Assembly: GCA_947454025.1 (NCBI GenBank)
Contig: CANGIZ010000005.1
Coordinates: 1-56,652, forward strand
Direction of reading: 5' to 3'
DNA: 56,652 nucleotides
Origin: Bacteroidota bacterium
Lineage (GTDB): Bacteria > Bacteroidota > Bacteroidia > Chitinophagales > Chitinophagaceae
This document shows positions 34,120 to 42,684 of this stretch, one piece after another. The notes below the pieces were generated by a model. The model was not told the DNA's origin. It did not search any database and was given only the letters and a program-made list of their open reading frames with translations. Position numbers and translations under genes: made by a program. Position 1 is the stretch's first letter. Each line of letters begins with the position of its first letter.

Positions 34120-34770
34120 TTATGAATGCGTTGTTTCTTGTAAAATATCTAAGAAGTCAGCACTTGCCACTTCCATTTTATTGGCAGTTTTATCAATTTG
34201 AGTTGATAAATAATTATGGCCAACATACGCAATTAATCCAATGATCAAACCTGTTGCAGATGTAATCATTTTTGTATAAATACCACCAGCAATAGTGTTT
34301 AAAGTATATTCTCCTGTTGAAGCAATGCCATAAAATAATTGCACCATTCCTACGATGGTACCCAAAAAGCCAAACATAGGTGCAATTCCAGCCACCAATG
34401 ACAATATATTTAAATTACGCTCCATGGAATACATTTCCAATCGGCCTACATTTTCCATACTCTTTTCAATAGCATCCAATGGCTTTCCAATTCTTAACAC
34501 CCCTTTTTCAATAATTCTTGCGACAGGGCTGTCGGTGTTTTTTGCAAAACTTTTTGCTGCAGCAATATTGCCGGACAACAAATTGTCTTTAATAATGTGC
34601 ATGAATTTAGGATCTATTGCCCCTGCTTTTTTAATTGCCAACATGCGTTCAATAAACACAAAAATGGCAATTACTAATAAAGCATACAATGGATACATAA
34701 TCCATCCCCCTTTTTGCAATAAGCTTAATAATGAAATTTTATTTTCTGCAACATCTAACAAAAACAACAT
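34120..34770 (-). CDS. MotA/TolQ/ExbB-family proton-channel subunit
   Basis: A 216-residue inner-membrane protein with three helices: about 22-40 (GGWIMYPLYALLVIAIFVFIE), 110-130 (LSLVAGIAPMFGFLGTIVGMVQ) and 155-180 (ITSATGLIIGLIAYVGHNYL). The GTIVGMVQLF and TSATGLIIGL motifs are characteristic of the ExbB/TolQ group. With the ExbD-like protein it makes the pentamer-dimer motor. TonB-dependent uptake would need it, for example by the receptor-like protein near 54 kb, though this exact pairing is inference. Confidence 0.93.
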   Translation of the reverse strand: MLFLLDVAENKISLLSLLQKGGWIMYPLYALLVIAIFVFIERMLAIKKAGAIDPKFMHIIKDNLLSGNIAAAKSFAKNTDSPVARIIEKGVLRIGKPLDAIEKSMENVGRLEMYSMERNLNILSLVAGIAPMFGFLGTIVGMVQLFYGIASTGEYTLNTIAGGIYTKMITSATGLIIGLIAYVGHNYLSTQIDKTANKMEVASADFLDILQETTHS

Positions 34771-34788
34771 ATCGTTTAATTTATTTTT

Positions 34789-34796
34789 TAAAGTTA
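34789..34796 (-). promoter_or_regulatory. Candidate -7 box TAACTTTA for exbB-like gene
   Basis: It overlaps the pepT stop codon and sits 18 bases before ATG 34770, so the motor pair may be transcribed separately from pepT. Confidence 0.35.
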
Positions 34797-36068
34797 AATT
34801 ATTTCTACCAAATTCACCAATACTTCTGCCGCCTTTACCATATCTCTAACACCGATCCATTCGTGCTTACTATGAATGGCCTGCATTCCCGTAAATATAT
34901 TCGGTGTAGGCAAGCCCATAAAACTCATTCTACTGCCGTCGGTGCCCCCACGAATTGGACTGATAATTGGTCGTACACCCGCTCGCTCGTACGCTTTTAA
35001 AGCCCTACTCACAATTTCGGGATGCTGGTCGATAATTTCGCGCATATTTCGATACTGCTCTGTAACCTCCATGGTTAATTTTACTTTTGAAAAATCAGGA
35101 TTGGCGCCCACCACTTCTTCTGCTATTTGCAATAATCTTTGTGCATGCTCCTTTAATTTTTGAGTATCAAAATCGCGTATTAAAAATTCAATAATGGCTT
35201 TTTCGGCACCCCCTTGCAAATGATTTGGATGAATAAATCCTGCTCTATCTTCAGTGTATTCGGGACTCCATTCTTTTTTGGGCAAAGCAGCTAATATTTC
35301 ACCTGCTACTTTAATTGCATTTTGCATTACTCCCTTTGCAGCACCAGGGTGTGCAATGACTCCATCAATGTGCAATACCAAATAGTCAGCACTAAATGTT
35401 TCCATTTCAAAACTACCTAACTCCCCTCCATCCAATGTATACCCATAGTCCGCTCCTAATTTTTTTAAATCCAAATGGTCTGTTCCTCTACCTACTTCCT
35501 CATCTGGCGTAAACAATATTTTCACTGGACCATGCACAATGGAGGTATGCTCCATTAAATATTTAGCCATCTCCATAATAATCGTTACCCCTGCTTTATC
35601 ATCTGCGCCCAATAAGGTTTTACCCGAAGCAGTAATAATATCTGAGCCAATACATGTTTTGAGATAAGGATAGTCTGCTGTTGTAATCACTTGATTGGGA
35701 TCGTCAGGCAACACGATGTCATTGCCATTATAATTTTGATGCAAAATAGGTTTAACATGGGTGCCACTGCAATCTGGAGCTGTATCTACATGTGCACAAA
35801 AACATATAACAGGAACCTGCTCTCCCTTTAATTTAAGTGTAGCTAAATGTTCACTGGTTAAGTTAGATGGAATTGTAGCTATTACATATCCATACGCATC
35901 TAAATGCGCATCTTCAATTCCAAAGGAAAGCAATTCGCTCACCAATAGACTCAACAAGTTTTTTTGTTTTTCAGTCGAAGGAAAAGTATTGCTATTGGGA
36001 TCGCTCTGTGTATCTATTTGCACATAACGCATAAATCTTTCAGCAATTGATAAAGTTGGCAATTCCAT
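34794..36068 (-). CDS. pepT: Peptidase T (tripeptide aminopeptidase)
   Basis: A 424-residue M20-family dizinc aminopeptidase releasing N-terminal residues from tripeptides. Zinc-site motifs in order: CFCAHVDTAPDCSGTHVKP (His-x-Asp), LLGADDKAGVTIIMEM (bridging Asp), FTPDEEVGRG (general-base Glu pair) and YTLDGGELGSFEMETFSAD, and a late PIRGGTDGSRMSFMGLPTPNIFTG. The dimerisation domain lies between about 215 and 330. No signal peptide, so cytoplasmic. Length is normal for PepT (about 410). Confidence 0.97.
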   Translation of the reverse strand: MELPTLSIAERFMRYVQIDTQSDPNSNTFPSTEKQKNLLSLLVSELLSFGIEDAHLDAYGYVIATIPSNLTSEHLATLKLKGEQVPVICFCAHVDTAPDCSGTHVKPILHQNYNGNDIVLPDDPNQVITTADYPYLKTCIGSDIITASGKTLLGADDKAGVTIIMEMAKYLMEHTSIVHGPVKILFTPDEEVGRGTDHLDLKKLGADYGYTLDGGELGSFEMETFSADYLVLHIDGVIAHPGAAKGVMQNAIKVAGEILAALPKKEWSPEYTEDRAGFIHPNHLQGGAEKAIIEFLIRDFDTQKLKEHAQRLLQIAEEVVGANPDFSKVKLTMEVTEQYRNMREIIDQHPEIVSRALKAYERAGVRPIISPIRGGTDGSRMSFMGLPTPNIFTGMQAIHSKHEWIGVRDMVKAAEVLVNLVEII

Positions 36069-36127
36069 TGGGTAATATATTAATTAGATGACTAAGAAAG
36101 AGGGAAGATAATTTGAATTTTGCGAAT

Positions 36128-36160
36128 AAAAAAGGCGCTCCTTTTTATTGGAACGCCTTT
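36128..36160 (-). terminator. Intrinsic terminator after FKBP gene
   Basis: AAAGGCG-CTCC (36131-36141) pairs with GGA-ACGCCTTT (36150-36160) with one wobble position; a run of A on the given strand makes the U-tail of the leftward transcript. Confidence 0.85.
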
Positions 36161-36194
36161 AATAATTAGATTTTTATATTGCTATTGTAAACAA

Positions 36195-36650
36195 TTAAAA
36201 TTCAGTGATGATTTTAGAAGGCGAATCGATTCCTACTAATTCTAAATCAAAAGTTAAATCTTGACCAGCTAAAGCATGGTTCGCATCTAACACAACTACT
36301 TCTTCCTTAAGCTCAACCACAATTACTTGGAATTGTTGACCTTGACCATTGTTCATTGTCAACGCCATTCCCACTTCGGGATTTAAATCAGGAGGAAATT
36401 GTGTTTTAGGGAATTCTACAATCATTTCTGGTTGTTTGGGACCGTATGCTTCCATGAATGGAATATTGATTGTTTTTTTGTCACCTACTTTCATTCCTAA
36501 TACTCCGTTATCAAAACCAGGAATAACCATCCCGCTTCCAACTTCGAATTCCAATGGTGCTCTTCCTGTTGAAGAATCAAAAACTTCGCCATTAGATAAA
36601 GTACCATGATAATGCACTTGAATGGTATCTCCTTTTGTTACTTGTTGCAT
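36195..36650 (-). CDS. FKBP-type peptidyl-prolyl isomerase, SlyD-like
   Basis: A 151-residue two-domain isomerase. The FKBP core has GDTIQVHYHGTLSNGEVFDSS, then EFEVGSGMVIPGFDNGVLGMKVGDKKTI. An insert-in-flap chaperone domain occupies about 68-125, and the core resumes with the SlyD signature DANHALAGQDLTFDLELV. It lacks the His-rich metal-binding tail of E. coli SlyD. No signal peptide, so a cytoplasmic folding helper. Divergent from fmt with its own promoter. Confidence 0.95.
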   Translation of the reverse strand: MQQVTKGDTIQVHYHGTLSNGEVFDSSTGRAPLEFEVGSGMVIPGFDNGVLGMKVGDKKTINIPFMEAYGPKQPEMIVEFPKTQFPPDLNPEVGMALTMNNGQGQQFQVIVVELKEEVVVLDANHALAGQDLTFDLELVGIDSPSKIITEF

Positions 36651-36688
36651 ATTGTATTTTTTAAATAAAGCGCCTAGGGCACAAAGGG

Positions 36689-36696
36689 CAAAAGTA
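36689..36696 (-). promoter_or_regulatory. -7 box TACTTTTG for FKBP gene
   Basis: Full consensus match, leader of about 35 bases to ATG 36650; back-to-back with the fmt promoter. Confidence 0.5.
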
Positions 36697-36716
36697 CATA
36701 ATTATGGCAGATAAAC

Positions 36717-36724
36717 TAACTTTG
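36717..36724 (+). promoter_or_regulatory. -7 box TAACTTTG, leaderless-type, fmt
   Basis: Followed by CGCC and ATG 36729, four-base spacing; no room for a ribosome binding site. Confidence 0.6.
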
Positions 36725-36728
36725 CGCC

Positions 36729-37664
36729 ATGGACAAAAAACCAAGAATTGTATTTATGGGAACCCCTGCCTTTGCAGTGGCCTCTTTAAATGCCTTATTA
36801 GCAGCTAAAATGAACGTTGTGGGAGTGGTTACTGCACCTGATAAGCCCGGTGGCAGGGGCATGCAGCTTCAGCAAAGTGCAGTAAAACAATTTGCCTTAG
36901 CTCATAATTTGCCCTTATTACAACCCGAAAAATTAAAAGCTCCGGAATTTTTTGAAGCCCTAAGTGCTTGGAAACCTGACTTACAAGTGGTGGTAGCTTT
37001 TAGAATGTTGCCTGAAAAAATATGGTCCTACCCACCTATGGGTACTTTAAATGTACATGGTTCCTTATTACCTCAATATAGAGGTGCAGCACCTATTAAT
37101 TGGGCCATTATGAATGGTGAAAAAGAAACTGGCGTAACTACCTTCCAATTGCAACACGCAATTGATACTGGTGACATATTATTACAAGAACACATTGGCA
37201 TTACCGAAAATATGACTGCAGGTGAATTGCATGATACCATGATGGAAGTTGGTGCAGAAGTTTTGGTAAAAACACTGGAAGGATTAATTGAAGGCAAGAT
37301 TAAGTCGGTACCTCAAAACGAAGTAACCGATGAATGTCAAATAAAACATGCTCCTAAAATTTTCACCAAGGACTGTGAAATTAATTGGGATGCTCCCCTG
37401 CAAAAGATACACAATCACGTGCGTGGGCTTGCCCCATTCCCTGGTGCCATTACCAAAGTAGATGGGAAGATCGTTAAATTATATAGCACCCTTATGGAGC
37501 ATGAACATGCTAAGGAAGCGCCTGGTACATTTGTCACTGACGGGAAAAGCTTTGCAAAATTTGCCTGTAAGGACGGCTATCTATTATTAAACGATATTCA
37601 ATGGGAAGGAAAGAAAAGAATGCCTATTGCTGATTTTTTAAGAGGCTATCGAAAACCTGAATAA
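36729..37664 (+). CDS. fmt: Methionyl-tRNA formyltransferase
   Basis: A 311-residue enzyme that formylates initiator Met-tRNA using 10-formyl-tetrahydrofolate. The N-terminal catalytic domain has IVFMGTPAFAVASLNAL, VVTAPDKPGGRG and the active-site segment NVHGSLLPQYRGAAPINWAI, with the GVTTFQLQHAIDTGDIL motif following. The C-terminal OB domain (about 205-311) binds tRNA. Length matches the family. It has a leaderless-type promoter. Its last 41 bases overlap the convergent rhodanese-thioredoxin gene. Confidence 0.98.
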   Translation: MDKKPRIVFMGTPAFAVASLNALLAAKMNVVGVVTAPDKPGGRGMQLQQSAVKQFALAHNLPLLQPEKLKAPEFFEALSAWKPDLQVVVAFRMLPEKIWSYPPMGTLNVHGSLLPQYRGAAPINWAIMNGEKETGVTTFQLQHAIDTGDILLQEHIGITENMTAGELHDTMMEVGAEVLVKTLEGLIEGKIKSVPQNEVTDECQIKHAPKIFTKDCEINWDAPLQKIHNHVRGLAPFPGAITKVDGKIVKLYSTLMEHEHAKEAPGTFVTDGKSFAKFACKDGYLLLNDIQWEGKKRMPIADFLRGYRKPE

Positions 37665-38352
37665 ATGCTGCTTCTGGAACAATGCCCGTTTTTCTCCACA
37701 CTTCTTTGCCATTATTATACATGATAAAAGTGGGTAGGGTCTCAAATTGTACATGCTTCATTACATCCACATCCACCCCACCATCCACTGCTAAAAAATA
37801 AAATTTATGTGCAAACTGTAATTTTATTTTTTCAATAGTTGGCGCCATTTTACGACATGGAGGACACCAGCTTGCACCAATATCTACCAATACTATTTTA
37901 TTGGATTTGACTACTTTATCAAAATCCGAAACAAGCATTTGAGTTGTATTTGTATTTCCTTCAACTGCCAATCCATTCATTTTCCAATTACTCATTCCGC
38001 CTTCTAAATTAACTACGTTAAACCCTTTATTAATCAAATAGGCTTGTGCTGCAGCGCTTCTTCCTCCTGCCTGACAATATACATACACCGTTTTATTTTT
38101 ATTTAAGTGTTGGGTGCGATTTTCAAACTCGCTTTTGTCATTCCAATTTGCTTGTAATGCATTCGCAATATGTCCACCCTGAAATTCGCCTGCAGTTCGC
38201 ACATCTAATATTTGCGCATTCGGCTTTTTTATTTCTGCTTCAAAAGCTTTTGCTGAAAGGCTTGCAGAGATATTGCCTTGTTGATTTTGTTGCGCGCAAC
38301 TCACAAAAAATAATGCCATTGAAAAAAGGCATGCACATAATTTACATTTCAT
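37624..38352 (-). CDS. Rhodanese-thioredoxin fusion lipoprotein
   Basis: A 242-residue exported protein with a lipobox FVSC (acylated Cys19). Residues 32-128 form a rhodanese domain with active-site Cys93 in VYCQAGGRSAAA; residues 135-240 form a thioredoxin domain with WCPPC at 162-166 (redox Cys163 and Cys166). This joins sulfur-transfer and disulfide chemistry in one envelope protein. The substrate is unknown. It starts nine bases after the RlpA-like gene stop, so the two are likely co-transcribed. Its 3' end overlaps fmt by 41 bases on the opposite strand. Confidence 0.92.
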   Translation of the reverse strand: MKCKLCACLFSMALFFVSCAQQNQQGNISASLSAKAFEAEIKKPNAQILDVRTAGEFQGGHIANALQANWNDKSEFENRTQHLNKNKTVYVYCQAGGRSAAAQAYLINKGFNVVNLEGGMSNWKMNGLAVEGNTNTTQMLVSDFDKVVKSNKIVLVDIGASWCPPCRKMAPTIEKIKLQFAHKFYFLAVDGGVDVDVMKHVQFETLPTFIMYNNGKEVWRKTGIVPEAAFIQVFDSLLKNQQ

Positions 38353-38361
38353 AACTGATAA

Positions 38362-39048
38362 TTAATACGTAACGGAAATCTGGAAAGTCTTGTTTGTGAT
38401 GCCTAAAATTGCAGCAGCAGCATCATTTAAACGGTATTGCACCGCATTCCCCATTTCTGGTAATACATTGATCACTTTAGCACAAATGCTTTTTAAATCG
38501 GAAGTAGTAATCCTAACGAGTGTACCTACTGGAAGTTGATTGGTTAATACATAAAACTTTTTATCCTCCCATCCACTGATGCTTTTAAACACAGCAGCGG
38601 TGCCTTCTAATGTTTGGAAATTCGCTGCTTTTTTTTGAGCTGTAAACATCGATGCGAAATATCCTTCCTCATCCGCTTTATTTACATTCGCAAAAACTGT
38701 TTTATGAACACTGTCACTAATTCTTGACTTCTCTTTGTTTTGCGCAATCATTTGTAAAGGAGCTGCAATGTTTTTTTCACTTGACTCATTCGCAACATGA
38801 TCAACGCTAGTTGTTGAAGCTGATTTCAATTTGCTTGTATTCCTGCTATGGGCGTTTTTCCCTTTTTTCTTGCTATGACTAGCACCTGACTTTGTTTTGA
38901 CACTGTGTTTTGATTTGCCTTTTTTATCCTGCTTTACACTAGCATGTGTAGCCTGCTTTTTGGCAGGCTTATGCTTTGCAGCCATCGCAGTGTTATTGGC
39001 CATAAGACCAATCAACAAACATAAAGACAATATCCACTTTCTAAACAT
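38362..39048 (-). CDS. Exported RlpA-like double-psi beta-barrel protein
   Basis: A 228-residue protein: signal peptide (cleavage near TAMA-AKH, about residue 23), a very basic low-complexity Lys/Ser/His linker at about 24-75, then a divergent segment and a C-terminal double-psi beta barrel at about 145-228 (LEGTAAVFKSISGWEDKKFYVL, LPVGTLVRITTSD, RLNDAAAAILG). The fold is that of RlpA-type septal lytic transglycosylases, but it lacks a SPOR domain, and whether catalytic residues remain is unclear. The basic linker may bind peptidoglycan or nucleic acid. Start at 39048, four bases after a -7 box. Confidence 0.8.
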   Translation of the reverse strand: MFRKWILSLCLLIGLMANNTAMAAKHKPAKKQATHASVKQDKKGKSKHSVKTKSGASHSKKKGKNAHSRNTSKLKSASTTSVDHVANESSEKNIAAPLQMIAQNKEKSRISDSVHKTVFANVNKADEEGYFASMFTAQKKAANFQTLEGTAAVFKSISGWEDKKFYVLTNQLPVGTLVRITTSDLKSICAKVINVLPEMGNAVQYRLNDAAAAILGITNKTFQISVTY

Positions 39049-39052
39049 GGTG

Positions 39053-39060
39053 CAAAGGTA
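39053..39060 (-). promoter_or_regulatory. -7 box TACCTTTG, leaderless-type, RlpA-like gene
   Basis: Followed by CACC and ATG 39048; four-base spacing. Confidence 0.55.
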
Positions 39061-39123
39061 CAAAAATGGATTGCAAAGAAAAAGATAAAATAATAAATTA
39101 TATATATTTAAAATACGTAATTG

Positions 39124-40485
39124 TCAGTATTTTAATATTCTCCATTCCGTTGGATAGTAATTATTCGTTCTATTGGGTAACAATTTAGCCCAGCCTAAAC
39201 GTATATTTTGGAAACAGATAGCTTGCCAACCTTTATTTCCCTCAAGCACCAAATCGGCCCTTCTTAAATATTGTAGGGCGGTTGCAAGGTCAACATCAAT
39301 ACGGCCATAAGGCAAATTACGCCAATCGCTCATGGCCAAGGCGTGGGCTGGTATTAAATCCTTTCCTTTAATTGCACCAATGTCAATGCCTAGCTTTTTT
39401 ACATACATGTTTTTTAACAATGCCTTAATAGAATTTTCAAAAAAGGTAGGAATCGCCAACAAAGTATTTTGGTGACTTATAACAAGATAATCATGAGGCA
39501 ATTCAAAATGTGCTGCTAATACAGCTTGCTCTTGTTTAGTGATGGAAGTCCATTTAAAATCAGTAGCATAATACCCGCCTGTCATAGCAGATTGTTTTTG
39601 AAACACGGTTACAAAAAAACCTTCCCCTTGCAATTGATCAGGATAAAACCTACATCCCTTTGCATGATGAACTGGACTTTCGGTTTCAACTATATTCCAC
39701 GAAGACGGAATATTCAAACCAATATTTTGCATCCCTGGCATGGCCGCAATTGCATCCATCATCTTTTCATCTTCTTCAAAAGAATAAGAACAGGTAGAAT
39801 AAATCAAATACCCACCTTCTTTTAAGGTGTCGATACTTTCCTCCAATATCCTTGCTTGCCTTGTACTACAATGTTGTACAGCATCTTCACTCCACTCTTC
39901 AATAGCTGCAGGATCTTTTCGAAACAACCCGCTTCCGCTACAAGGTGCATCTATAAGCAATAGATCAAAAAATTGTGGAATGGCTTTAAAATGAGATGGA
40001 TCATTTTGCGTTACCACAACATGGTCTGCTCCCCATTTGGTAATATTTTCTACTAAAATCGCATTTCTTGACTTGATAGTTTCATTCGTAACCACCAATC
40101 CCTTTTTAAAATGACTCGCTAATAAAGTTGACTTTCCCCCTGGCGCGGCACACAAATCCAAAGCGATTTTTCCTTCGGTTTGTGGCATGACTTGATCCAA
40201 AATAGCTTGAACAAACATACTACTAGCTTCTTGCACATAATATGCCCCCGCATGCCATAAAGGATCTATTACAAAGGAGGGGCGTTCCGATAAATAATAT
40301 CCATTCGCACACCATGGTATAGATGTAGTATTGTTTAAAAATGCATGCTGTGAAACATCAATAGGTTTGGCATGATTTAATCTCAAAGATGTTACTTGTG
40401 CTCCTAACTCATGCACCCGCACAAAACTTTCTTTATTAAATCCAGGCAAGCCTTTCAATGAGTTTAAAAATGATTCAGGTAACAA
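39124..40485 (-). CDS. RsmF/NSUN-type RNA cytosine-C5 methyltransferase
   Basis: A 453-residue RNA m5C methyltransferase of the NOL1/NOP2/Sun family. The SAM motif is ALDLCAAPGGKST (108-120); the paired catalytic cysteines are C182 in DAPCSGSGLFRK and C232 in YSTCSYSFEEDE. A C-terminal extension beyond about 290 resembles the RsmF C-terminal and PUA-like domains, supporting 16S rRNA as target. The start codon is TTG: an in-frame TAA lies immediately before it and no ATG is available near the fold's beginning. It follows the methyltransferase gene by 11 bases. Confidence 0.92.
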   Translation of the reverse strand: MLPESFLNSLKGLPGFNKESFVRVHELGAQVTSLRLNHAKPIDVSQHAFLNNTTSIPWCANGYYLSERPSFVIDPLWHAGAYYVQEASSMFVQAILDQVMPQTEGKIALDLCAAPGGKSTLLASHFKKGLVVTNETIKSRNAILVENITKWGADHVVVTQNDPSHFKAIPQFFDLLLIDAPCSGSGLFRKDPAAIEEWSEDAVQHCSTRQARILEESIDTLKEGGYLIYSTCSYSFEEDEKMMDAIAAMPGMQNIGLNIPSSWNIVETESPVHHAKGCRFYPDQLQGEGFFVTVFQKQSAMTGGYYATDFKWTSITKQEQAVLAAHFELPHDYLVISHQNTLLAIPTFFENSIKALLKNMYVKKLGIDIGAIKGKDLIPAHALAMSDWRNLPYGRIDVDLATALQYLRRADLVLEGNKGWQAICFQNIRLGWAKLLPNRTNNYYPTEWRILKY

Positions 40486-40496
40486 TTACTTTATAA

Positions 40497-41294
40497 TTAA
40501 TAGCGAATAATAAAATGTTCTTTTTCTTTTTGCGCCTTTCTTACAAATACCAATCCAATAAAAAATAAATCAATTGTCAATGTAATGGCATTATGATTTT
40601 TAATCTCTTCCCAAGCCTGCTCCATTTCAGCACTCCAGTGAATATCATCAAATATTAAAATAGATTGGTCATTTGTTTTTTGCAATAAACTTTCAAAATA
40701 ATGCATGGTTGGCGCGTATCTATGGTTGCCGTCTACATAAGCAACACCCACTGTTTCAATTGAATTCAAATAACTAGGAAGCGTCTCCTCAAAATCACCT
40801 TCTTTCAGTTCAATATTATTTAATCCTAATTCCAAAAATGTTTGTTTTGCCATTTGCGCTACATTGGGCGCGCCTTCCATTGTCACCACTTTAGCAGATG
40901 GATTCGCCGAAGCCAAATAACAAGTAGTAATGCCTAAAGAAGTACCCATTTCTAAAACCTGAGTTGGCTGATAATACGCAATTATTTTATGCAACAATTG
41001 ACTATACTTTTTAGGCTTTAATGCTGCTTTAGCAATGGCGCTTACTGATCTTTGGGTTGTATTAGATTGTCTTGAACCTGCCCCTCGGTCCCATACATTT
41101 AACAATTGCGCATCTGCTATTAATTGCGCACGACGTTTTTCAATAGCTGGAATGAATTGATTGTTGGGCTTCTTGTTTAATACTTCTTTAATAAAAGTAA
41201 AAACAAAAGGAGAATGCACTCCATGGCCTTTGCCATTGGATGCCTTCATTAAATACTGAATATATTTTTTAAGAATGGTTAGCGATGAATACAT
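40497..41294 (-). CDS. Class I SAM-dependent methyltransferase, unknown substrate
   Basis: A 265-residue protein with an O-methyltransferase-like Rossmann fold. The SAM-binding motif is VLEMGTSLGITTCYLAS (about 140-156), followed by VVTMEGAPNVAQMAK (acidic ribose-binding Glu) and VGVAYVDGNHRYAPT. SILIFDDIHWS is a typical late strand. An N-terminal segment, KASNGKGHGVHSPFVFTFI, contains a HGVHSPF motif common to this Bacteroidota subgroup. The ATG at 41294 lies two bases beyond the folA stop, implying translational coupling. The substrate is not identifiable. Confidence 0.85.
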   Translation of the reverse strand: MYSSLTILKKYIQYLMKASNGKGHGVHSPFVFTFIKEVLNKKPNNQFIPAIEKRRAQLIADAQLLNVWDRGAGSRQSNTTQRSVSAIAKAALKPKKYSQLLHKIIAYYQPTQVLEMGTSLGITTCYLASANPSAKVVTMEGAPNVAQMAKQTFLELGLNNIELKEGDFEETLPSYLNSIETVGVAYVDGNHRYAPTMHYFESLLQKTNDQSILIFDDIHWSAEMEQAWEEIKNHNAITLTIDLFFIGLVFVRKAQKEKEHFIIRY

Positions 41295-41296
41295 AA

Positions 41297-41788
41297 TTAT
41301 TTTCTTTGCCAACATTCAAAATCAAATGCAAACGCGTGCTTTTCGTCGGCAACATGTGATTCAACACTTTGCTTTTCCCATTCAGTTCCTAAAATCGGGA
41401 AAAACGTATCTCCATCAATTTGTGTATGTACGCGTGTTAACCAAACTTTACTCGCTAAAGGCAAAGCCATTTCATATATTTGTCCGCCTCCAATCACCAT
41501 CAATTCTTTGTAATCATTTTTTGTAGCCAATGTAACTGCTTCCTGTAAAGAATGAACCACCTCGGCGCCTTCAATTTGCAATCCTTTTTGATTGGTTAAA
41601 ATAATATTGAGCCTGCCTGGCAACAATCTACTCCCCATCGATTCAAATGTTTTTCGACCCATTAAAATTGGCAATGCCCAAGTAGTATTTTTAAAAAAGC
41701 GCATATCCTTTGGTAAATGCCATAGCAATTGATTGTCTTTGCCAATGGCATTGTTTTGAGAAGCAGCTACTACTATGGTGATATTCAT
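41297..41788 (-). CDS. folA: Dihydrofolate reductase
   Basis: A 163-residue NADPH-dependent reductase regenerating tetrahydrofolate. Motifs: IVVAASQNNAIGKDNQLLWHLPKDMRFFK (substrate loop with Trp and the acidic residue region), LPILMGRKTFESMGSRLLPGRLNII (cofactor), and MVIGGGQIYEMALPLASKVWLTRV. Length is typical. It lies 16 bases after thyA on the same strand, and the pairing is functional because ThyA oxidises methylene-tetrahydrofolate to dihydrofolate. Confidence 0.97.
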   Translation of the reverse strand: MNITIVVAASQNNAIGKDNQLLWHLPKDMRFFKNTTWALPILMGRKTFESMGSRLLPGRLNIILTNQKGLQIEGAEVVHSLQEAVTLATKNDYKELMVIGGGQIYEMALPLASKVWLTRVHTQIDGDTFFPILGTEWEKQSVESHVADEKHAFAFDFECWQRK

Positions 41789-41804
41789 GCTAATTATGTA
41801 TTTG

Positions 41805-42599
41805 TTATACCGCTACTGGTGCTTTAATACCAGGATGACACTCGTAATTTTCTAAAGTAAAATCTTCAAACTGAAAAGAAAAAATATCCTTAACATTTGG
41901 ATTTATTTTCATTGTAGGCAAATGGAATGGAGTTCGAGACAATTGCAATTCAGCTTGTTCAAAATGATTATTGTACAAATGCACATCACCAAAACTGTGC
42001 ACAAAATCACCATATTCCAAATCACAAACTTGGGCAATCATCATGGTTAATAATGCATAGGATGCAATATTAAAAGGTACGCCTAAAAAAACATCCGCAC
42101 TTCGTTGATACAATTGACAACTTAATTTTCCATCCGCCACATAAAATTGAAACATATTATGACAAGGCATTAGGGCCATCTTTTTCAAATCACCCACATT
42201 CCATGCACTCACAATTAATCTTCTGCTATCAGGCGTTTTTTTAATCTGCTCAATCAACTCTGTAATTTGATCCACTACTACTCCATTCGCACCTTCCCAA
42301 CTTCTCCATTGCTTGCCATATACTGGACCTAAATCGCCATTGGCGTCAGCCCATTCATCCCATATACGCACGCCATTGTCTTTTAAATATTTGATATTCG
42401 TATCTCCTTTTAAAAACCAAAGCAGTTCGTAAATAATACTTTTTAAATGTACTTTTTTGGTAGTCACTAAAGGGAAACCCTCTGCTAAATTAAAACGCAT
42501 CTGATATCCAAAACAGCTTTTAGTACCTGTTCCAGTTCGATCGGTTTTTTGGGTACCCTCTTTTAAAATATGTTGTAATAATGTCAAATATTGTTGCAT
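41805..42599 (-). CDS. thyA: Thymidylate synthase
   Basis: A 264-residue enzyme, the same length as E. coli ThyA, converting dUMP to dTMP with methylene-tetrahydrofolate. The nucleophile is Cys146 in [14 protein letters not shown], preceded by [31 protein letters not shown] (phosphate-binding Arg) and the C-terminal [13 protein letters not shown] are conserved. The start at 42599 (MQQYL) matches the family start; the upstream in-frame ATG adds eight unconserved residues. First gene of thyA-folA-methyltransferase-rsmF. Confidence 0.98.
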   Translation of the reverse strand: MQQYLTLLQHILKEGTQKTDRTGTGTKSCFGYQMRFNLAEGFPLVTTKKVHLKSIIYELLWFLKGDTNIKYLKDNGVRIWDEWADANGDLGPVYGKQWRSWEGANGVVVDQITELIEQIKKTPDSRRLIVSAWNVGDLKKMALMPCHNMFQFYVADGKLSCQLYQRSADVFLGVPFNIASYALLTMMIAQVCDLEYGDFVHSFGDVHLYNNHFEQAELQLSRTPFHLPTMKINPNVKDIFSFQFEDFTLENYECHPGIKAPVAV

Positions 42600-42684
42600 G
42601 CTGCAATTTACAACCATTGACACTTAAGTCAGAAACTTTTTAAAATGATGGGGAGAAGCTGTGAAAAATAAAAAAAGAAAATTG

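Noticed and set aside
34355..34849. A 164-codon open frame antisense to the exbB-like gene
   Set aside because: It lies wholly over a well-supported ExbB/TolQ gene and the pepT end; the predicted protein resembles no family and appears to be a shadow.
39108..39135. Nine-base A/T stem (TTAAAATAC / GTATTTTAA) over the rsmF stop
   Set aside because: One C-G pair in nine and a ten-base loop make it too weak to call as a terminator without 3'-end data.
42600..42684. ACTTAAGT palindrome upstream of thyA
   Set aside because: Eight bases with no second copy found nearby; too short to claim as a regulatory site.
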